Assembly (NCBI GenBank): GCA_026706395.1
Contig: JAPOYU010000003.1
Coordinates: 1-59,703 of the forward strand
From: Chloroflexota bacterium
GTDB taxonomy: Bacteria; Chloroflexota; Anaerolineae; Aggregatilineales; Phototrophicaceae
Length of the DNA stretch: 59,703 bases
Direction: 5' to 3'
Below the pieces are notes generated by a model, which saw only the letters and a program-made list of their open reading frames with translations, was not told the DNA's origin and searched no databases. Below, piece after piece: positions 25,821-34,334 of the stretch. How positions within the stretch are numbered: the stretch's first letter is position 1; the number at the start of each line of letters is the position of its first letter. The position numbers and the translations under genes are program-made.

Positions 25821-27362
25821 TTGAGTTCTAACCTGCTGTCTACTGGGCATGAGCCGATCAACCAGTTGGAGATGACCGGGATCGTCAAGCGTTTTCCGGG
25901 TGTGCTGGCGGCGGACAAGATCGATTTCGAGGTGCGATCGGGCGAGATCCACGCGCTGCTCGGCGAGAACGGCGCGGGCAAATCGACGCTGATGAAGATG
26001 CTCTACGGTTTGTACCATCCGGACGAGGGGCAGATCCGCATCAACGGGGCGGAGACGACGATCCGCAATCCACAGGACGCGATACAGCATGGCATCGGCA
26101 TGATTCATCAGCATTTCATGTTGGTGCCGTCGCTGACGGTGGCGGAGAATATCGCGCTGGGCATGAAATCGTCCCGCGGCGCGCGCCTCGATCTTGACGT
26201 CGTCAGCGAGCGCGTGCAGGAATTATCCGAGATTTATAATCTTAAAGTCGATCCGGAATTGCCGATCTGGCAGCTTGCCGTTGGCGAGCAGCAGCGGGTG
26301 GAGATATTAAGGGCACTGTATAAAGGCGCGGCGCTGCTGATCCTCGATGAGCCGACGGCGGTGCTGACGCCGCAGGAAGTGGACGGCTTGTTCCGCATCC
26401 TCAAGCAATTGGCGGATGACGGGCACGCCTTGGTATTCATCTCTCACAAGCTGCATGAAGTGCTGGAGATCAGCCATCGCGTCACGGTGCTGCGGGATGG
26501 CCGGCGGGTGAACTCCATCCCCACGAGCGAAGCGACGCGGCCCAAACTGGCTGAGATGATGGTGGGGCGGCCCGTGCTGCTGGAGTATGAGAAGAACGCG
26601 CCGGATCCGCGCGAGGAGCGGCTCATTCTGGATGGGGTCAGCGCGCTGAGCAACCGCGGCACTGTCGGCCTGGACGAGGTATCGCTGCGTTTGCGCGCCG
26701 GTGAAATCATCGGCATCGCCGGCGTATCGGGCAATGGGCAGCAGGAACTGGCGCAGTGCATCACCGGCTTGCGGCCGGTTACGGATGGCAGCGTCACGGT
26801 CGACGGCAACGATGTCACGAATGCGCACCCGTCCACGCTGAACGCGATGGGTTTGTCCTACATCCCCGAGGAGCGGATGATTGACGGCGTGATCAAGGAA
26901 TTCAGCGTGGCGGAGAATTATGTGCTGCAAGATCACGGTCATCCGAAGTTCACCTGGGGCAAGATCTTCATGCAGTTCCGCAAGATCCGCGATGCCTGCC
27001 GCGAGGCGATCAAGGCCTATGAGATCAAGACGCCGAGCACGGAGACGCTGGTGAAGAGCCTTTCGGGCGGGAATATCCAGAAGCTGGTGCTGGCGCGGGA
27101 GCTATCGCGGGATCCGGGCGTCTTGATCGCGGCCCAGCCCACCCGCGGCGTCGACATCGGCGCGACCGAGTATATTCATCAGCGTTTGCTGACGGAGCGG
27201 GACCAGGGCACGGCGATCTTGTTGATTAGTGAGGACCTGGATGAGATCCGCGCGCTGTCGGACCGGATCGCGGTGATGTATGAGGGGCGGATCGTCGGCG
27301 AGGTGGAGAATGTAGACGTGGATATTGAGCATCTGGGTTTGCTGATGACGGGCGGGGGGTGA
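25821..27362 (+). CDS. Nucleoside ABC transporter ATP-binding protein (tandem domains)
   Basis: A 513-residue ATPase with two ABC domains (YufO/NupA type). Domain 1 has Walker A LLGENGAGKST near residues 54-64, a signature-like AVGEQQRVEIL and Walker B LLILDEPTAVLTP. Domain 2 has the degenerate Walker A GVSGNGQQE and signature SLSGGNIQK, followed by IAAQPTRGVD, the pattern usual for sugar and nucleoside importers. The TTG at 25821 follows GAGAGGG. It completes the importer with the two permeases and two binding proteins. It ends three bases before the convergent DUF4230 gene. Confidence 0.92.
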   Translation: MSSNLLSTGHEPINQLEMTGIVKRFPGVLAADKIDFEVRSGEIHALLGENGAGKSTLMKMLYGLYHPDEGQIRINGAETTIRNPQDAIQHGIGMIHQHFMLVPSLTVAENIALGMKSSRGARLDLDVVSERVQELSEIYNLKVDPELPIWQLAVGEQQRVEILRALYKGAALLILDEPTAVLTPQEVDGLFRILKQLADDGHALVFISHKLHEVLEISHRVTVLRDGRRVNSIPTSEATRPKLAEMMVGRPVLLEYEKNAPDPREERLILDGVSALSNRGTVGLDEVSLRLRAGEIIGIAGVSGNGQQELAQCITGLRPVTDGSVTVDGNDVTNAHPSTLNAMGLSYIPEERMIDGVIKEFSVAENYVLQDHGHPKFTWGKIFMQFRKIRDACREAIKAYEIKTPSTETLVKSLSGGNIQKLVLARELSRDPGVLIAAQPTRGVDIGATEYIHQRLLTERDQGTAILLISEDLDEIRALSDRIAVMYEGRIVGEVENVDVDIEHLGLLMTGGG

Positions 27363-27365
27363 GGC

Positions 27366-28481
27366 TCATTCAGTTCGGACCCACTCGCCGGATTCAGCAT
27401 CGAATTGCCAACCTCCTGGTACGTCGGGCAGACAGGTATCACCGAATACATTGCCGTTCGAGTTCTCCTTAAACTCGATATCCACCGGGGAACCGGTTAA
27501 TGTATTGACGAAAGTACCCAGACGATAGGTGATATCCTCTTTGGCTCTGTTAAGGATCCCACCTTCCAGCGCGTCCTGCCGAAACTGAATGATGGCGTCG
27601 TATTCTGCCAATTGCCGCACTGTATCCCAGTCCTTCTGCAACAGTGAGACCGAGTATTCGTATTGGTCAATATGATCAATGTTGCAGCTGGTAATCATCG
27701 GCTCCGGCAAGGTCAAAGTGATGACGCCGGTCTCCAAATCAAAACGTAAGTCTTCGCTGGCGAATCGCGTAATGTCCACCCCCGCTTCAATGACGCCGAC
27801 AGCGACATGATTGGCGCTGTGATAACCGGAATTGAGAAATCCTTCTTGGACCGACACTTGGACATCTGATTTTACGAATTCTCCGCGTACCGCCACCAAT
27901 TGTCCCAGCCCATGCAGACTTTGGACGATAGTACGGCCGGAAACTACATTGGCGCTCGCCGGCAGATCAAACAGGTCGATGATTGGCGCAATGAGTCCGC
28001 TAAGCGCCATGCCGCTTGACAATACTAGAATCGCCATCCCTACAAACGGGGAGAATATCAGCAGGGCAAACAGCCCCAGACAGCCGTAGTTCGTTCCCCC
28101 ACGGTGATACTCGCGCTGGATATAGACCGAGCGCTGTGCTTCCGTGGGGCTGGCAGGCTCATTTTCCGCAAGTGCAATTTCGCGGCCCGTTTCTGCCTCA
28201 GATGGAAGGGCCGACGGCGCCAAGACGGTGTCATAGTTGCCGGATGCCGCCGAACCATCGCTATCTTCAACCTGGTTGCGAGCATGGCGCGTAAACGCGA
28301 CAACTGCTGCCAGGATCAAGCCGCCATCGTCTACCATACCTAGCGGCAAAAGAAAATCTGGTATCAAGTCGATGGGCAGCACAAGGTAAACGCCCACAAG
28401 AGCAATGAACAGAAACTTGGATGCCAGCGAAACCCGCCTGTCTAGAAACAGCTTCAGAAAATCCGATATGATTGCTGGCAT
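27366..28481 (-). CDS. DUF1232 + DUF4230 membrane protein
   Basis: A 371-residue protein with an N-terminal DUF1232 (YkvA-like) segment, residues about 8-60 (LDRRVSLASKFLFIALVGVYLVLPIDLIPDF), then a low-complexity linker, a second hydrophobic region (about 135-170, CLGLFALLIFSPFVGMAILV) and a C-terminal DUF4230-like soluble domain (about 190-340, TIVQSLHGLGQLVAVRGEF onward). DUF4230 proteins are uncharacterised, usually exported and tethered to a membrane. Start ATG 28481. It is transcribed alone, convergent with the importer ATPase. Assignment rests on pattern recognition only. Confidence 0.7.
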   Translation of the reverse strand: MPAIISDFLKLFLDRRVSLASKFLFIALVGVYLVLPIDLIPDFLLPLGMVDDGGLILAAVVAFTRHARNQVEDSDGSAASGNYDTVLAPSALPSEAETGREIALAENEPASPTEAQRSVYIQREYHRGGTNYGCLGLFALLIFSPFVGMAILVLSSGMALSGLIAPIIDLFDLPASANVVSGRTIVQSLHGLGQLVAVRGEFVKSDVQVSVQEGFLNSGYHSANHVAVGVIEAGVDITRFASEDLRFDLETGVITLTLPEPMITSCNIDHIDQYEYSVSLLQKDWDTVRQLAEYDAIIQFRQDALEGGILNRAKEDITYRLGTFVNTLTGSPVDIEFKENSNGNVFGDTCLPDVPGGWQFDAESGEWVRTE

Positions 28482-28757
28482 GTCTCATCCTAGTTGACTC
28501 AGGAGTAATCTGGGTCCGAACCGATTCTCTCTGGCTGCCGATAGCGGCTTGGCGGATGCAATGGCACTTTCTGGATTCCGGCGCAATCGAATTTAGCAGA
28601 TGCTGTGAGCATTGCCAGCCTGTTTATCTTGAGGACGCCTGCTACTCTAGGGTTATCACTCCCAAGATTTCTTGCCTTCTTACATAGCTATACGTGAATT
28701 GCCTTGGCCAAGTTACCCGTCCGGCTCCGACCCGGTTGCTTTACACTATATCAAGCC

Positions 28758-29558
28758 ATGTCAACCTCAGTCGTCGAAGCCTTCTGCTTCAACAGCCGGC
28801 TCATCAACGCCGCCCTCCACATCGCCTGCGCCCCCTTCGTCCTCGAGCTGACGCGGCTGGGCTTGAAGATGGAAAGCATGATCGCGCGGGACGGCGATTT
28901 GAAGCGCGCCAGCGAGTGGCTGCTGGACATTGGCGCGGCGGGCATTCATATTCACGGCGCGGAAAACATCCCCTTATCGGGACCGGTTCTGTTTGTGGGG
29001 AATCACGCCGGCTTGGGGGATGCGCATTCGCTGCTGATGTCGTCTCCGCGGCGGGATACCTTGCTGATGGCGCATGACTTCGGCATCTTGCCCGGCTTGA
29101 GTCAGTTTCGGCGTCATGTCATCGTGGTCGAGCCTGATCGGCCGCAGGGGGCGATGCGGGCCGCGCTGCGTCATTTGCGGGCCGGCGGCTCGCTGCTGCT
29201 CTATCCTCGGGGGGAGATCGAGGCGGATCCCGGTTTGTATCCTGACTTGGCGCGGGAGTCGCTGGCGGGCTGGTCGCGGAGCATGACGATTTTCGCTCGG
29301 CATGTGCCCGGCTTGGCGATTCTGCCGGTAGCGGTCGGCGGCTTGATTTCGCGGCGGGCGCTGCGCAACCCGATCGTGCGCGCCTATCGAGACGCTGACA
29401 GGCGGCATTTTCTGGCGGCGACATTTCAGATGATGTTTCCCGTCTATCGCGACTCGGTTGTCAGCGTGTGTTATGGCGATGCTTTGTATGGGGAGCGGGG
29501 GACGTATGAGGATGCGCTGGGGCAGATGTCGGAGTTGCTGCGGCGAGTGGGGACGTGA
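28758..29558 (+). CDS. PlsC-like lysophospholipid acyltransferase
   Basis: A 266-residue glycerolipid acyltransferase domain protein. NHAGLGDAHSL supplies the catalytic NHx4D motif and GGSLLLYPRGEIE the second acyl-acceptor motif. ATG 28758 (MSTSVVEAF) was chosen over an upstream TTG. The sequence TTACACTATA (28741-28750) lies immediately ahead, so a promoter may overlap the start region and the message may be nearly leaderless. The 276-base upstream gap holds no other gene. The acyl chain acceptor is unknown. Confidence 0.82.
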   Translation: MSTSVVEAFCFNSRLINAALHIACAPFVLELTRLGLKMESMIARDGDLKRASEWLLDIGAAGIHIHGAENIPLSGPVLFVGNHAGLGDAHSLLMSSPRRDTLLMAHDFGILPGLSQFRRHVIVVEPDRPQGAMRAALRHLRAGGSLLLYPRGEIEADPGLYPDLARESLAGWSRSMTIFARHVPGLAILPVAVGGLISRRALRNPIVRAYRDADRRHFLAATFQMMFPVYRDSVVSVCYGDALYGERGTYEDALGQMSELLRRVGT

Positions 29559-29564
29559 CAGGTT

Positions 29565-30000
29565 TTTATTCGCCACAGAGATTTTTTTCGCTGTTTGCGA
29601 ATTCGTCGGGTTGTCCGCGCAGGTCGCCCAAAGCACACTTTGTTACTGGTGGGCGACCCTAGCTTGCTGGGATGTCCGCCAGGAGTGGCTGTGTCGGCGG
29701 CCTAGTGCTGTCTACGCGACCTACACGCCACTAGAGATGAGGAGGAGAGGGCTGGCGAGAGGTAAAAACCAGTACGGAATACATGAACATTTGTTCTTCC
29801 CTTCCGCTCAGAATGATGATACACTGTCCCTATGGCCTTCACTGTCTCATGCGCTCAATCTCGGCTCTCAGCGGATTCCGTCCTCGGATTTCCGCTTTCG
29901 CCGCCCGACCGAGGGGGTACCCCCCCCCCCCGTATCTATACTGTATGTATATACTTGCCGATTCACCGGGTCAGCATGGGGTTTTTCAGGGCTCTCTGGC
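29565..30000. repeat. Mosaic intergenic repeats before the exporter operon
   Basis: This part of an 809-base non-coding gap contains a CGCCACAGAGATTTTTTTCG fragment, a GCCAGGAGTGGCTGTGTC...CGCCACTAGAGATG block shared with about 13219-13250, and a GGGGGTACCCCCC...TATACTGTAT...TTTTTCAGGG block shared with about 13293-13370. Open frames across it have repeat-like, non-protein composition. Confidence 0.6.
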
Positions 30001-30046
30001 GCCGGCTCGTATGCAAACCAAAATCATACCAGCAGCTCCCGGCATA

Positions 30047-30125
30047 TTGTCCGTTTCAGCCGAAAAACTATGCCATTTGTCCGAAAAAAATTTTTCTTTG
30101 TCCGACAATGGACAATGTCGGACAA
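30047..30125. promoter_or_regulatory. Cluster of TTGTCCG motifs with a palindrome
   Basis: TTGTCCG occurs at 30047, 30077 and 30098, and inverted (CGGACAA) at 30119. The last two form a 10-base-arm palindrome, TTGTCCGACA (30098-30107) and TGTCGGACAA (30116-30125), with an 8-base spacer. Spacings of 30 and 21 bases put the direct copies on one face of the helix. It lies about 240 bases before the Wzm-like gene, looks like a regulator-binding cluster, and could instead be a small repeat. Confidence 0.45.
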
Positions 30126-30260
30126 TGCGCAAACGCAAAGCTAACAATCGCTCCGCCAATTGCTGCTCGCTCGCGAATCGCCATAGTGCCGGGATACAGC
30201 GGAAAATGATCAGGACGAACCGCGGAGGCAAGCTGGAATCAAACGCCAGGCCGCCAGTAT

Positions 30261-30277
30261 CGGACAAGCCTTACAAG
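30261..30277 (-). repeat. Inverted copy of the TTGTAAGGCTTGTCCG block
   Basis: CGGACAAGCCTTACAAG is the reverse complement of the block at 1621 and 6241. It lies 90 bases before the Wzm-like gene. Confidence 0.55.
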
Positions 30278-30367
30278 TGTTGAGGGCGGGGGGATTTTCG
30301 GCTGTAAAAATCTGCGTAAGGGGCGATAATGGGCGGGTGATTCGCGAGGGAAGTCAGCCGATTTTTA

Positions 30368-31174
30368 ATGAGCCAGTGGTCGAATAACAATCCGGCGCGG
30401 AGCGGGGCCGAGCGGTGGCTGGGTTACTGGAATCTGCTGATTTCGCTGGTGGGGCGCGACATACGTGCGCGTTATCGCCGGACGTTTCTGGGTCCGCTTT
30501 GGGCGATTATCCCGGCGATTTTGGCGACGGTGATCTACAGTTTTCTCGGCGGGCTGGTGAATGTGGATACGGAGGGTGCGCCGCGCCTGGTCTTTACTTT
30601 CGCCGCGACGGTCCCCTGGACATTGTTTCAGAGCACGGCGGTGCGCATCCCGCATGGCGTGTTGGCGAACGGCGTTCTGCTGCGCAAGATGCCGATGCCG
30701 CGGCAGATTATCCCCTTCGTTGTCGTTTTGACGACCTTTTTTGACTTTGTTATGGCCGGGGTCGTTTTGGCAGTGACGCTTCTGCTTTTCGGGATACCGA
30801 TCAGCGCCGCCTGGTTGTGGCTGCCCCTATTGATCGTATTGACGATCCTGCTGGGCTGGACCGTCGGCATAGGCATCGCCGCCTTCACGATTTACCGCCG
30901 CGACATGCTGCATGGCATCCAGCATATTATGCAGGTCTGGCTGATTCTCACGCCGGTCATCTATGCCGCCAAGGAGTTGCAGAGCGACTTGCAGTTGGTA
31001 TACAGGCTGAACCCGGCGGTGGGCATTATTGACGGTTTTCGCCGGGTGCTGGTTTTCGGGCAGGCGCCGGACGGGGGGCAGCTATTGACGAGCCTGGTTT
31101 TGATTTGCCTGGGTTTGCTGGTGGCGTATCCGCTGTATGAGGTTATGTCGCGCTATTTTACCGATGTGCTTTAG
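30368..31174 (+). CDS. ABC-2 type polysaccharide exporter permease (Wzm-like)
   Basis: A 268-residue integral membrane protein with six hydrophobic segments. RDIRARYRRTFLGPLWAIIPA (residues 30-50) is the signature of the TagG/KpsM/Wzm permease family that exports O-antigen, capsule or teichoic-acid-like glycans. The conserved CONTP-like loop LTPVIYAAKEL (near 196) is also present. ATG 30368. The ATPase gene follows after 29 bases, so the two form one transporter. No glycosyltransferases lie next to it, so the exported glycan is unknown. Confidence 0.88.
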   Translation: MSQWSNNNPARSGAERWLGYWNLLISLVGRDIRARYRRTFLGPLWAIIPAILATVIYSFLGGLVNVDTEGAPRLVFTFAATVPWTLFQSTAVRIPHGVLANGVLLRKMPMPRQIIPFVVVLTTFFDFVMAGVVLAVTLLLFGIPISAAWLWLPLLIVLTILLGWTVGIGIAAFTIYRRDMLHGIQHIMQVWLILTPVIYAAKELQSDLQLVYRLNPAVGIIDGFRRVLVFGQAPDGGQLLTSLVLICLGLLVAYPLYEVMSRYFTDVL

Positions 31175-31203
31175 CGCGGACAGCGGCGGCGGAGAGAAGG
31201 GTG

Positions 31204-32460
31204 ATGAGCGGGGAATACGCGATACAGGTCAGGGATGTGTGGAAGCGTTATGGCTTGCCTTTGCGTCCTTGGCTGCGGCGGCGTTTCGACCGGTTGCGCG
31301 GGGAAAATGGGCTTGGGCGCGAGGCATACGGACCCTGGGCGCTGCGAGAGATCTCATTTGATGTGAAGCAGGGCGAATCCCTGGGCATTGTCGGCAGGAA
31401 CGGCGCGGGCAAGAGCACCTTGCTCAAGCTGATCGCCGGCGTCAGCCCGGCGACTTACGGCAGCTTGCGGGTTAATGGTCGGCTCTTCCCGATGATTGAA
31501 TTGGCGGCCGGCATCCACCGTGATTTGACTGGGCGCGAGAATATCAAGCTGCTCGGCGCGATCATGGGGTTCTCGTCGGGGCAGATGGACACGAAGATGC
31601 CCGAGGTCGAAGCTTTCGCCGAGTTGGGCGACTGGCTGGACAAGCCGGTCTGGCAGTATTCGAGCGGCATGCAAGCGCGTCTGGGCTTCAGCGTGGCGGT
31701 CAATGTCAACGCCGATATCTTGCTGATTGACGAGGTGCTTTCGGTCGGGGATGTCAATTTCCAGAAGAAGTGCCTGAACCGCATGGACGAACTTTCAACC
31801 AGCGGCGTTACCGTCATTTTTGTGACCCACAATCCCTATTCGATTGAACGGCTCTGTGATCGGGCGATCTATGTGCAGGACGGCCGGATGGCGGCGGAAG
31901 GTTCGCCAAGCGAGATATTGAGCGCGTATTTTGAACGATCGATGGACCGGTCGACGGTGATCGCCGGGAAGGAGTTGCTCGCGGCGGACCTGCGGGAGGG
32001 CACGGGGGCGTTCCGCATCGTTGGGATTTCGCTGCATGATATCGTCAATGGCGGTGAGGTCGCCGGATTTTCTACCGGAGACACGGTCGATGTCCGCATT
32101 GCCTTGGCGGTCAAAGAGCCGACATCGGCCTATCGCCTGTCGCTGCGCATAGTGGATCCGGCGGGCACGGTCGTGAGTTATGTCGATGTGCCCAGTTCTA
32201 CGCGGCGCGATTTGCCGCTGCTGGCCGACTCCGCCCTGGAATGCCGCATTGAGAATATCAACTTGCTGCCCGGGCAGTACTGGATTGATGTGGTGGCGCG
32301 GGAAGTGGCGGGGCCGGTTATCGATTCCGTGTCCTATGCCTATACATTTGATGTGCACGGTCACAGCGAGGTTCTGGAGCGAATGGAGCATCGCGGCATC
32401 GTCTATTTGCCAGCGCGCTGGAGGCTGGTGGATGATGGAGCGGGCGGCTCGGTGTTGTGA
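31204..32460 (+). CDS. ABC-2 type polysaccharide exporter ATPase (Wzt-like)
   Basis: A 418-residue ATPase partner of the preceding permease. Walker A is GRNGAGKST (near residue 64), the signature region is WQYSSGMQARLGFSV, Walker B is DILLIDEVLSVGD, and the H-loop is VIFVTHN. Residues from about 260 form a beta-rich Wzt_C-type carbohydrate-binding domain, which in O9a-type systems recognises the capped end of the glycan. ATG 31204 was preferred to the adjacent GTG 31201, with AGAAGG immediately upstream. The C-terminal domain suggests export of a chain-terminated polysaccharide. Confidence 0.88.
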   Translation: MSGEYAIQVRDVWKRYGLPLRPWLRRRFDRLRGENGLGREAYGPWALREISFDVKQGESLGIVGRNGAGKSTLLKLIAGVSPATYGSLRVNGRLFPMIELAAGIHRDLTGRENIKLLGAIMGFSSGQMDTKMPEVEAFAELGDWLDKPVWQYSSGMQARLGFSVAVNVNADILLIDEVLSVGDVNFQKKCLNRMDELSTSGVTVIFVTHNPYSIERLCDRAIYVQDGRMAAEGSPSEILSAYFERSMDRSTVIAGKELLAADLREGTGAFRIVGISLHDIVNGGEVAGFSTGDTVDVRIALAVKEPTSAYRLSLRIVDPAGTVVSYVDVPSSTRRDLPLLADSALECRIENINLLPGQYWIDVVAREVAGPVIDSVSYAYTFDVHGHSEVLERMEHRGIVYLPARWRLVDDGAGGSVL

Positions 32461-32498
32461 GTGGCAGGGGTCAAGCCGAGTCAATTATTGAGGCGGGC

Positions 32499-32585
32499 TT
32501 AGCGCATTAGGCGGTAGATAAGAATTGCGGTAATCACAATCGCTACCAGCAATATCGCTACGGGATTGACACTGATGATTTCCAT
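32499..32585 (-). CDS. 28-residue single-pass membrane peptide
   Basis: A small open frame in the 215-base gap between the exporter ATPase and the kinase. It reads MEIISVNPVAILLVAIVITA followed by ILIYRLMR: a short N-terminus, a single hydrophobic helix of about 20 residues and a basic end, giving a clear membrane-inserted peptide. GAGGAG lies seven bases before the ATG on the minus strand. It is antisense to the flanking genes' direction. No family recognised. Comparable tiny membrane proteins act as regulators of transporters or as type I toxins, but nothing here decides. Confidence 0.6.
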   Translation of the reverse strand: MEIISVNPVAILLVAIVITAILIYRLMR

Positions 32586-32675
32586 CTGACCGCTCCTCAG
32601 CTTCAACAATGTCTATAGGATAACATGAGTTTCTTTGCCGCTTGTCTTTTGTGAAGCTGCGCGGGGAAGGTCACT

Positions 32676-33539
32676 ATGGATATCAGGCCGCAGGCAGTCG
32701 GCCGTGCCTTGAGTTGCATAAACCCGCAATGGACGCTGCAGGGCAGCCGGCCTCTCAGTCGCCGCGCCTCTCTGTTGAGCGTAGGCTCGGAAGAAGGTCT
32801 CAAGCAGCTGGTCCTGCTCAGTCATAGCGAAGCCGATCGCGCTTCTAACCCGGATATCGCCGGCGGCGAGTTTCGACTGTTGGAAAGCCTGCATCGAACG
32901 GGACTGCCTGTCGCGCGGCCGCTTGCGTTAGTGGAGGACCATGAGCCGTCTTTTCTCATCACTTCCTTCCTGGGCGGCGCGCCCCGTTTCGCGGCTGAGG
33001 ACCTGTCGAAATTCTGCTGGGGGCTCGCGTCGACACTCAGCGCCATTCATGCGGTCGACTCACAGTTGTCGTTTCTGCCGCGGCTGGCTGATGTCCTGGC
33101 GGCTGATTTGGAAGGCTCTGGGCGGGGAGACGCGCGGATTCGCGCTACTATCCGGGCAGCGCGGGACGACATCCACCGGAACCCGGCCGTTCTGCTGCAC
33201 GGCGACTTTTGGCCCGGCAATCTGCTTTGGGAAGGCGATCAGTTGACCGGCATCGTCGACTGGGAAGACGCCATGCTGGGCGATCCGCTGGCGGACTTGG
33301 GCAAGAGCCGGCTGGAAATGCTCTGGGCGCTGGGGCGCGAGGCGCTGGAGTTGTATACGGCGCATTATCTTTCGCTGAACAACACGCTGGAGACAAGCGC
33401 GCTACCATATTGGGACTTGTGGGGCGCGGCGCGTCTATCGCATTTCGCGACCTTCGCTGCCGATGCTGAGGCCGCCACGAGGATGCTCGGGCAATACGAT
33501 GGCTTCGTCGAGGCCGCTTTAGACGCCCTGCAGAAATGA
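32676..33539 (+). CDS. Aminoglycoside phosphotransferase-family kinase
   Basis: A 287-residue APH/choline-kinase fold protein. The catalytic loop is LLHGDFWPGNLLW (H175, D177, N182) and the metal-binding Asp is D195 in GIVDWEDAMLGDP. N-lobe nucleotide loops are degenerate, and the first 30 residues are short. These enzymes phosphorylate small molecules such as choline, homoserine or antibiotics; the substrate is not evident. The 3' end overlaps the convergent menH gene by 21 bases. Confidence 0.82.
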   Translation: MDIRPQAVGRALSCINPQWTLQGSRPLSRRASLLSVGSEEGLKQLVLLSHSEADRASNPDIAGGEFRLLESLHRTGLPVARPLALVEDHEPSFLITSFLGGAPRFAAEDLSKFCWGLASTLSAIHAVDSQLSFLPRLADVLAADLEGSGRGDARIRATIRAARDDIHRNPAVLLHGDFWPGNLLWEGDQLTGIVDWEDAMLGDPLADLGKSRLEMLWALGREALELYTAHYLSLNNTLETSALPYWDLWGAARLSHFATFAADAEAATRMLGQYDGFVEAALDALQK

Positions 33540-34334
33540 GCGGACGGCCTGAGCGAAGGCAGTTGGATTTTCGAGGTGGCTGTTGTGTCCGGCGGAGGGG
33601 ATGGGGACCAGCCTGGCGTCGGGTATCGTCTTTGTCATCAACTCGTTGATTCTCCGAAACTTGTGGTCCAGCGCGCCGATGAGCAAGAGCGTCGGGATGC
33701 GCAGATTTGGCAAGTCACCCCAGAGGCTGGGCTGGGCGCCGGCGCCCATGCCGCGCAGGCTGTTCGCCAGTCCGCGCGGATCACTTGCCAGGCGCTGCTT
33801 GCGTTGCGCTGCCAGGACTGTCGAGGGCAGGTTAGCCTGTGACGCCCAAAGCGGCAAGCTCTCCCAATAGTCGACGAACCAGTCGATGCCGCGCGCTTCG
33901 ATTTTGCTGGCGAGGGCCTCATCATTGCGGCGGCGTTCCGCGCGTTCGCAGGCGTCGGCCAAGCTGGGCGATGCGCTTTCCAGCGCGAGGGAGGCAAAAC
34001 GCTCGGGGAAAGTCAGGGCCAGGTACAGCGCCAATCGGCCGCCCAGCGAGTAGCCGAGCAGGCGCGCGCGTGTGATTTCGAGTTGATTGAGCAGGTCGAT
34101 GATGTCGGCCGCGACCGCCGGCATCTGATAGCTTGACGCTTGGGCGGGCTTGTCGCTCTTGCCGTGGCCGAGGACGTCGAGGCGGATGACCTTGAAGTCG
34201 TCCGACATGTCCAGAGCGAAATCGCGCCAGGTATTGCTATCGCCGGTGAAGCCGTGCAGCAGGAGCAGGGGAGGACCGGCGCCGGTGATGTCGATGTTGT
34301 AGCGGTGTCCGCTAGGGTTTGCTGTGAGGCGCAT
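33519..34334 (-). CDS. menH: SHCHC synthase MenH-like alpha/beta hydrolase
   Basis: A 271-residue alpha/beta hydrolase, predicted to eliminate pyruvate from SEPHCHC in menaquinone synthesis. LLLLHGFTGDSNTW holds the oxyanion region, LGYSLGGRLALYLAL the nucleophile elbow with Ser, LIGALDHKF the Asp, and SAGHNSHLENP the His. ATG 34334 was selected because the open frame upstream is a shadow of menE; the start lies 23 bases inside menE. Position at the end of a men operon supports the assignment over a generic hydrolase. Confidence 0.85.
   Translation of the reverse strand: MRLTANPSGHRYNIDITGAGPPLLLLHGFTGDSNTWRDFALDMSDDFKVIRLDVLGHGKSDKPAQASSYQMPAVAADIIDLLNQLEITRARLLGYSLGGRLALYLALTFPERFASLALESASPSLADACERAERRRNDEALASKIEARGIDWFVDYWESLPLWASQANLPSTVLAAQRKQRLASDPRGLANSLRGMGAGAQPSLWGDLPNLRIPTLLLIGALDHKFRRINELMTKTIPDARLVPIPSAGHNSHLENPTAFAQAVRSFLQGV

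Noticed and set aside
25821..27362. Assigning the importer to sugars because of the tandem ATPase.
   Set aside because: The Bmp-type binding proteins and permease motifs point to nucleosides.
29458..30283. Open frames crossing the gap after the PlsC-like gene.
   Set aside because: They run through mosaic repeats and poly-C and have no ribosome site or recognisable protein composition.
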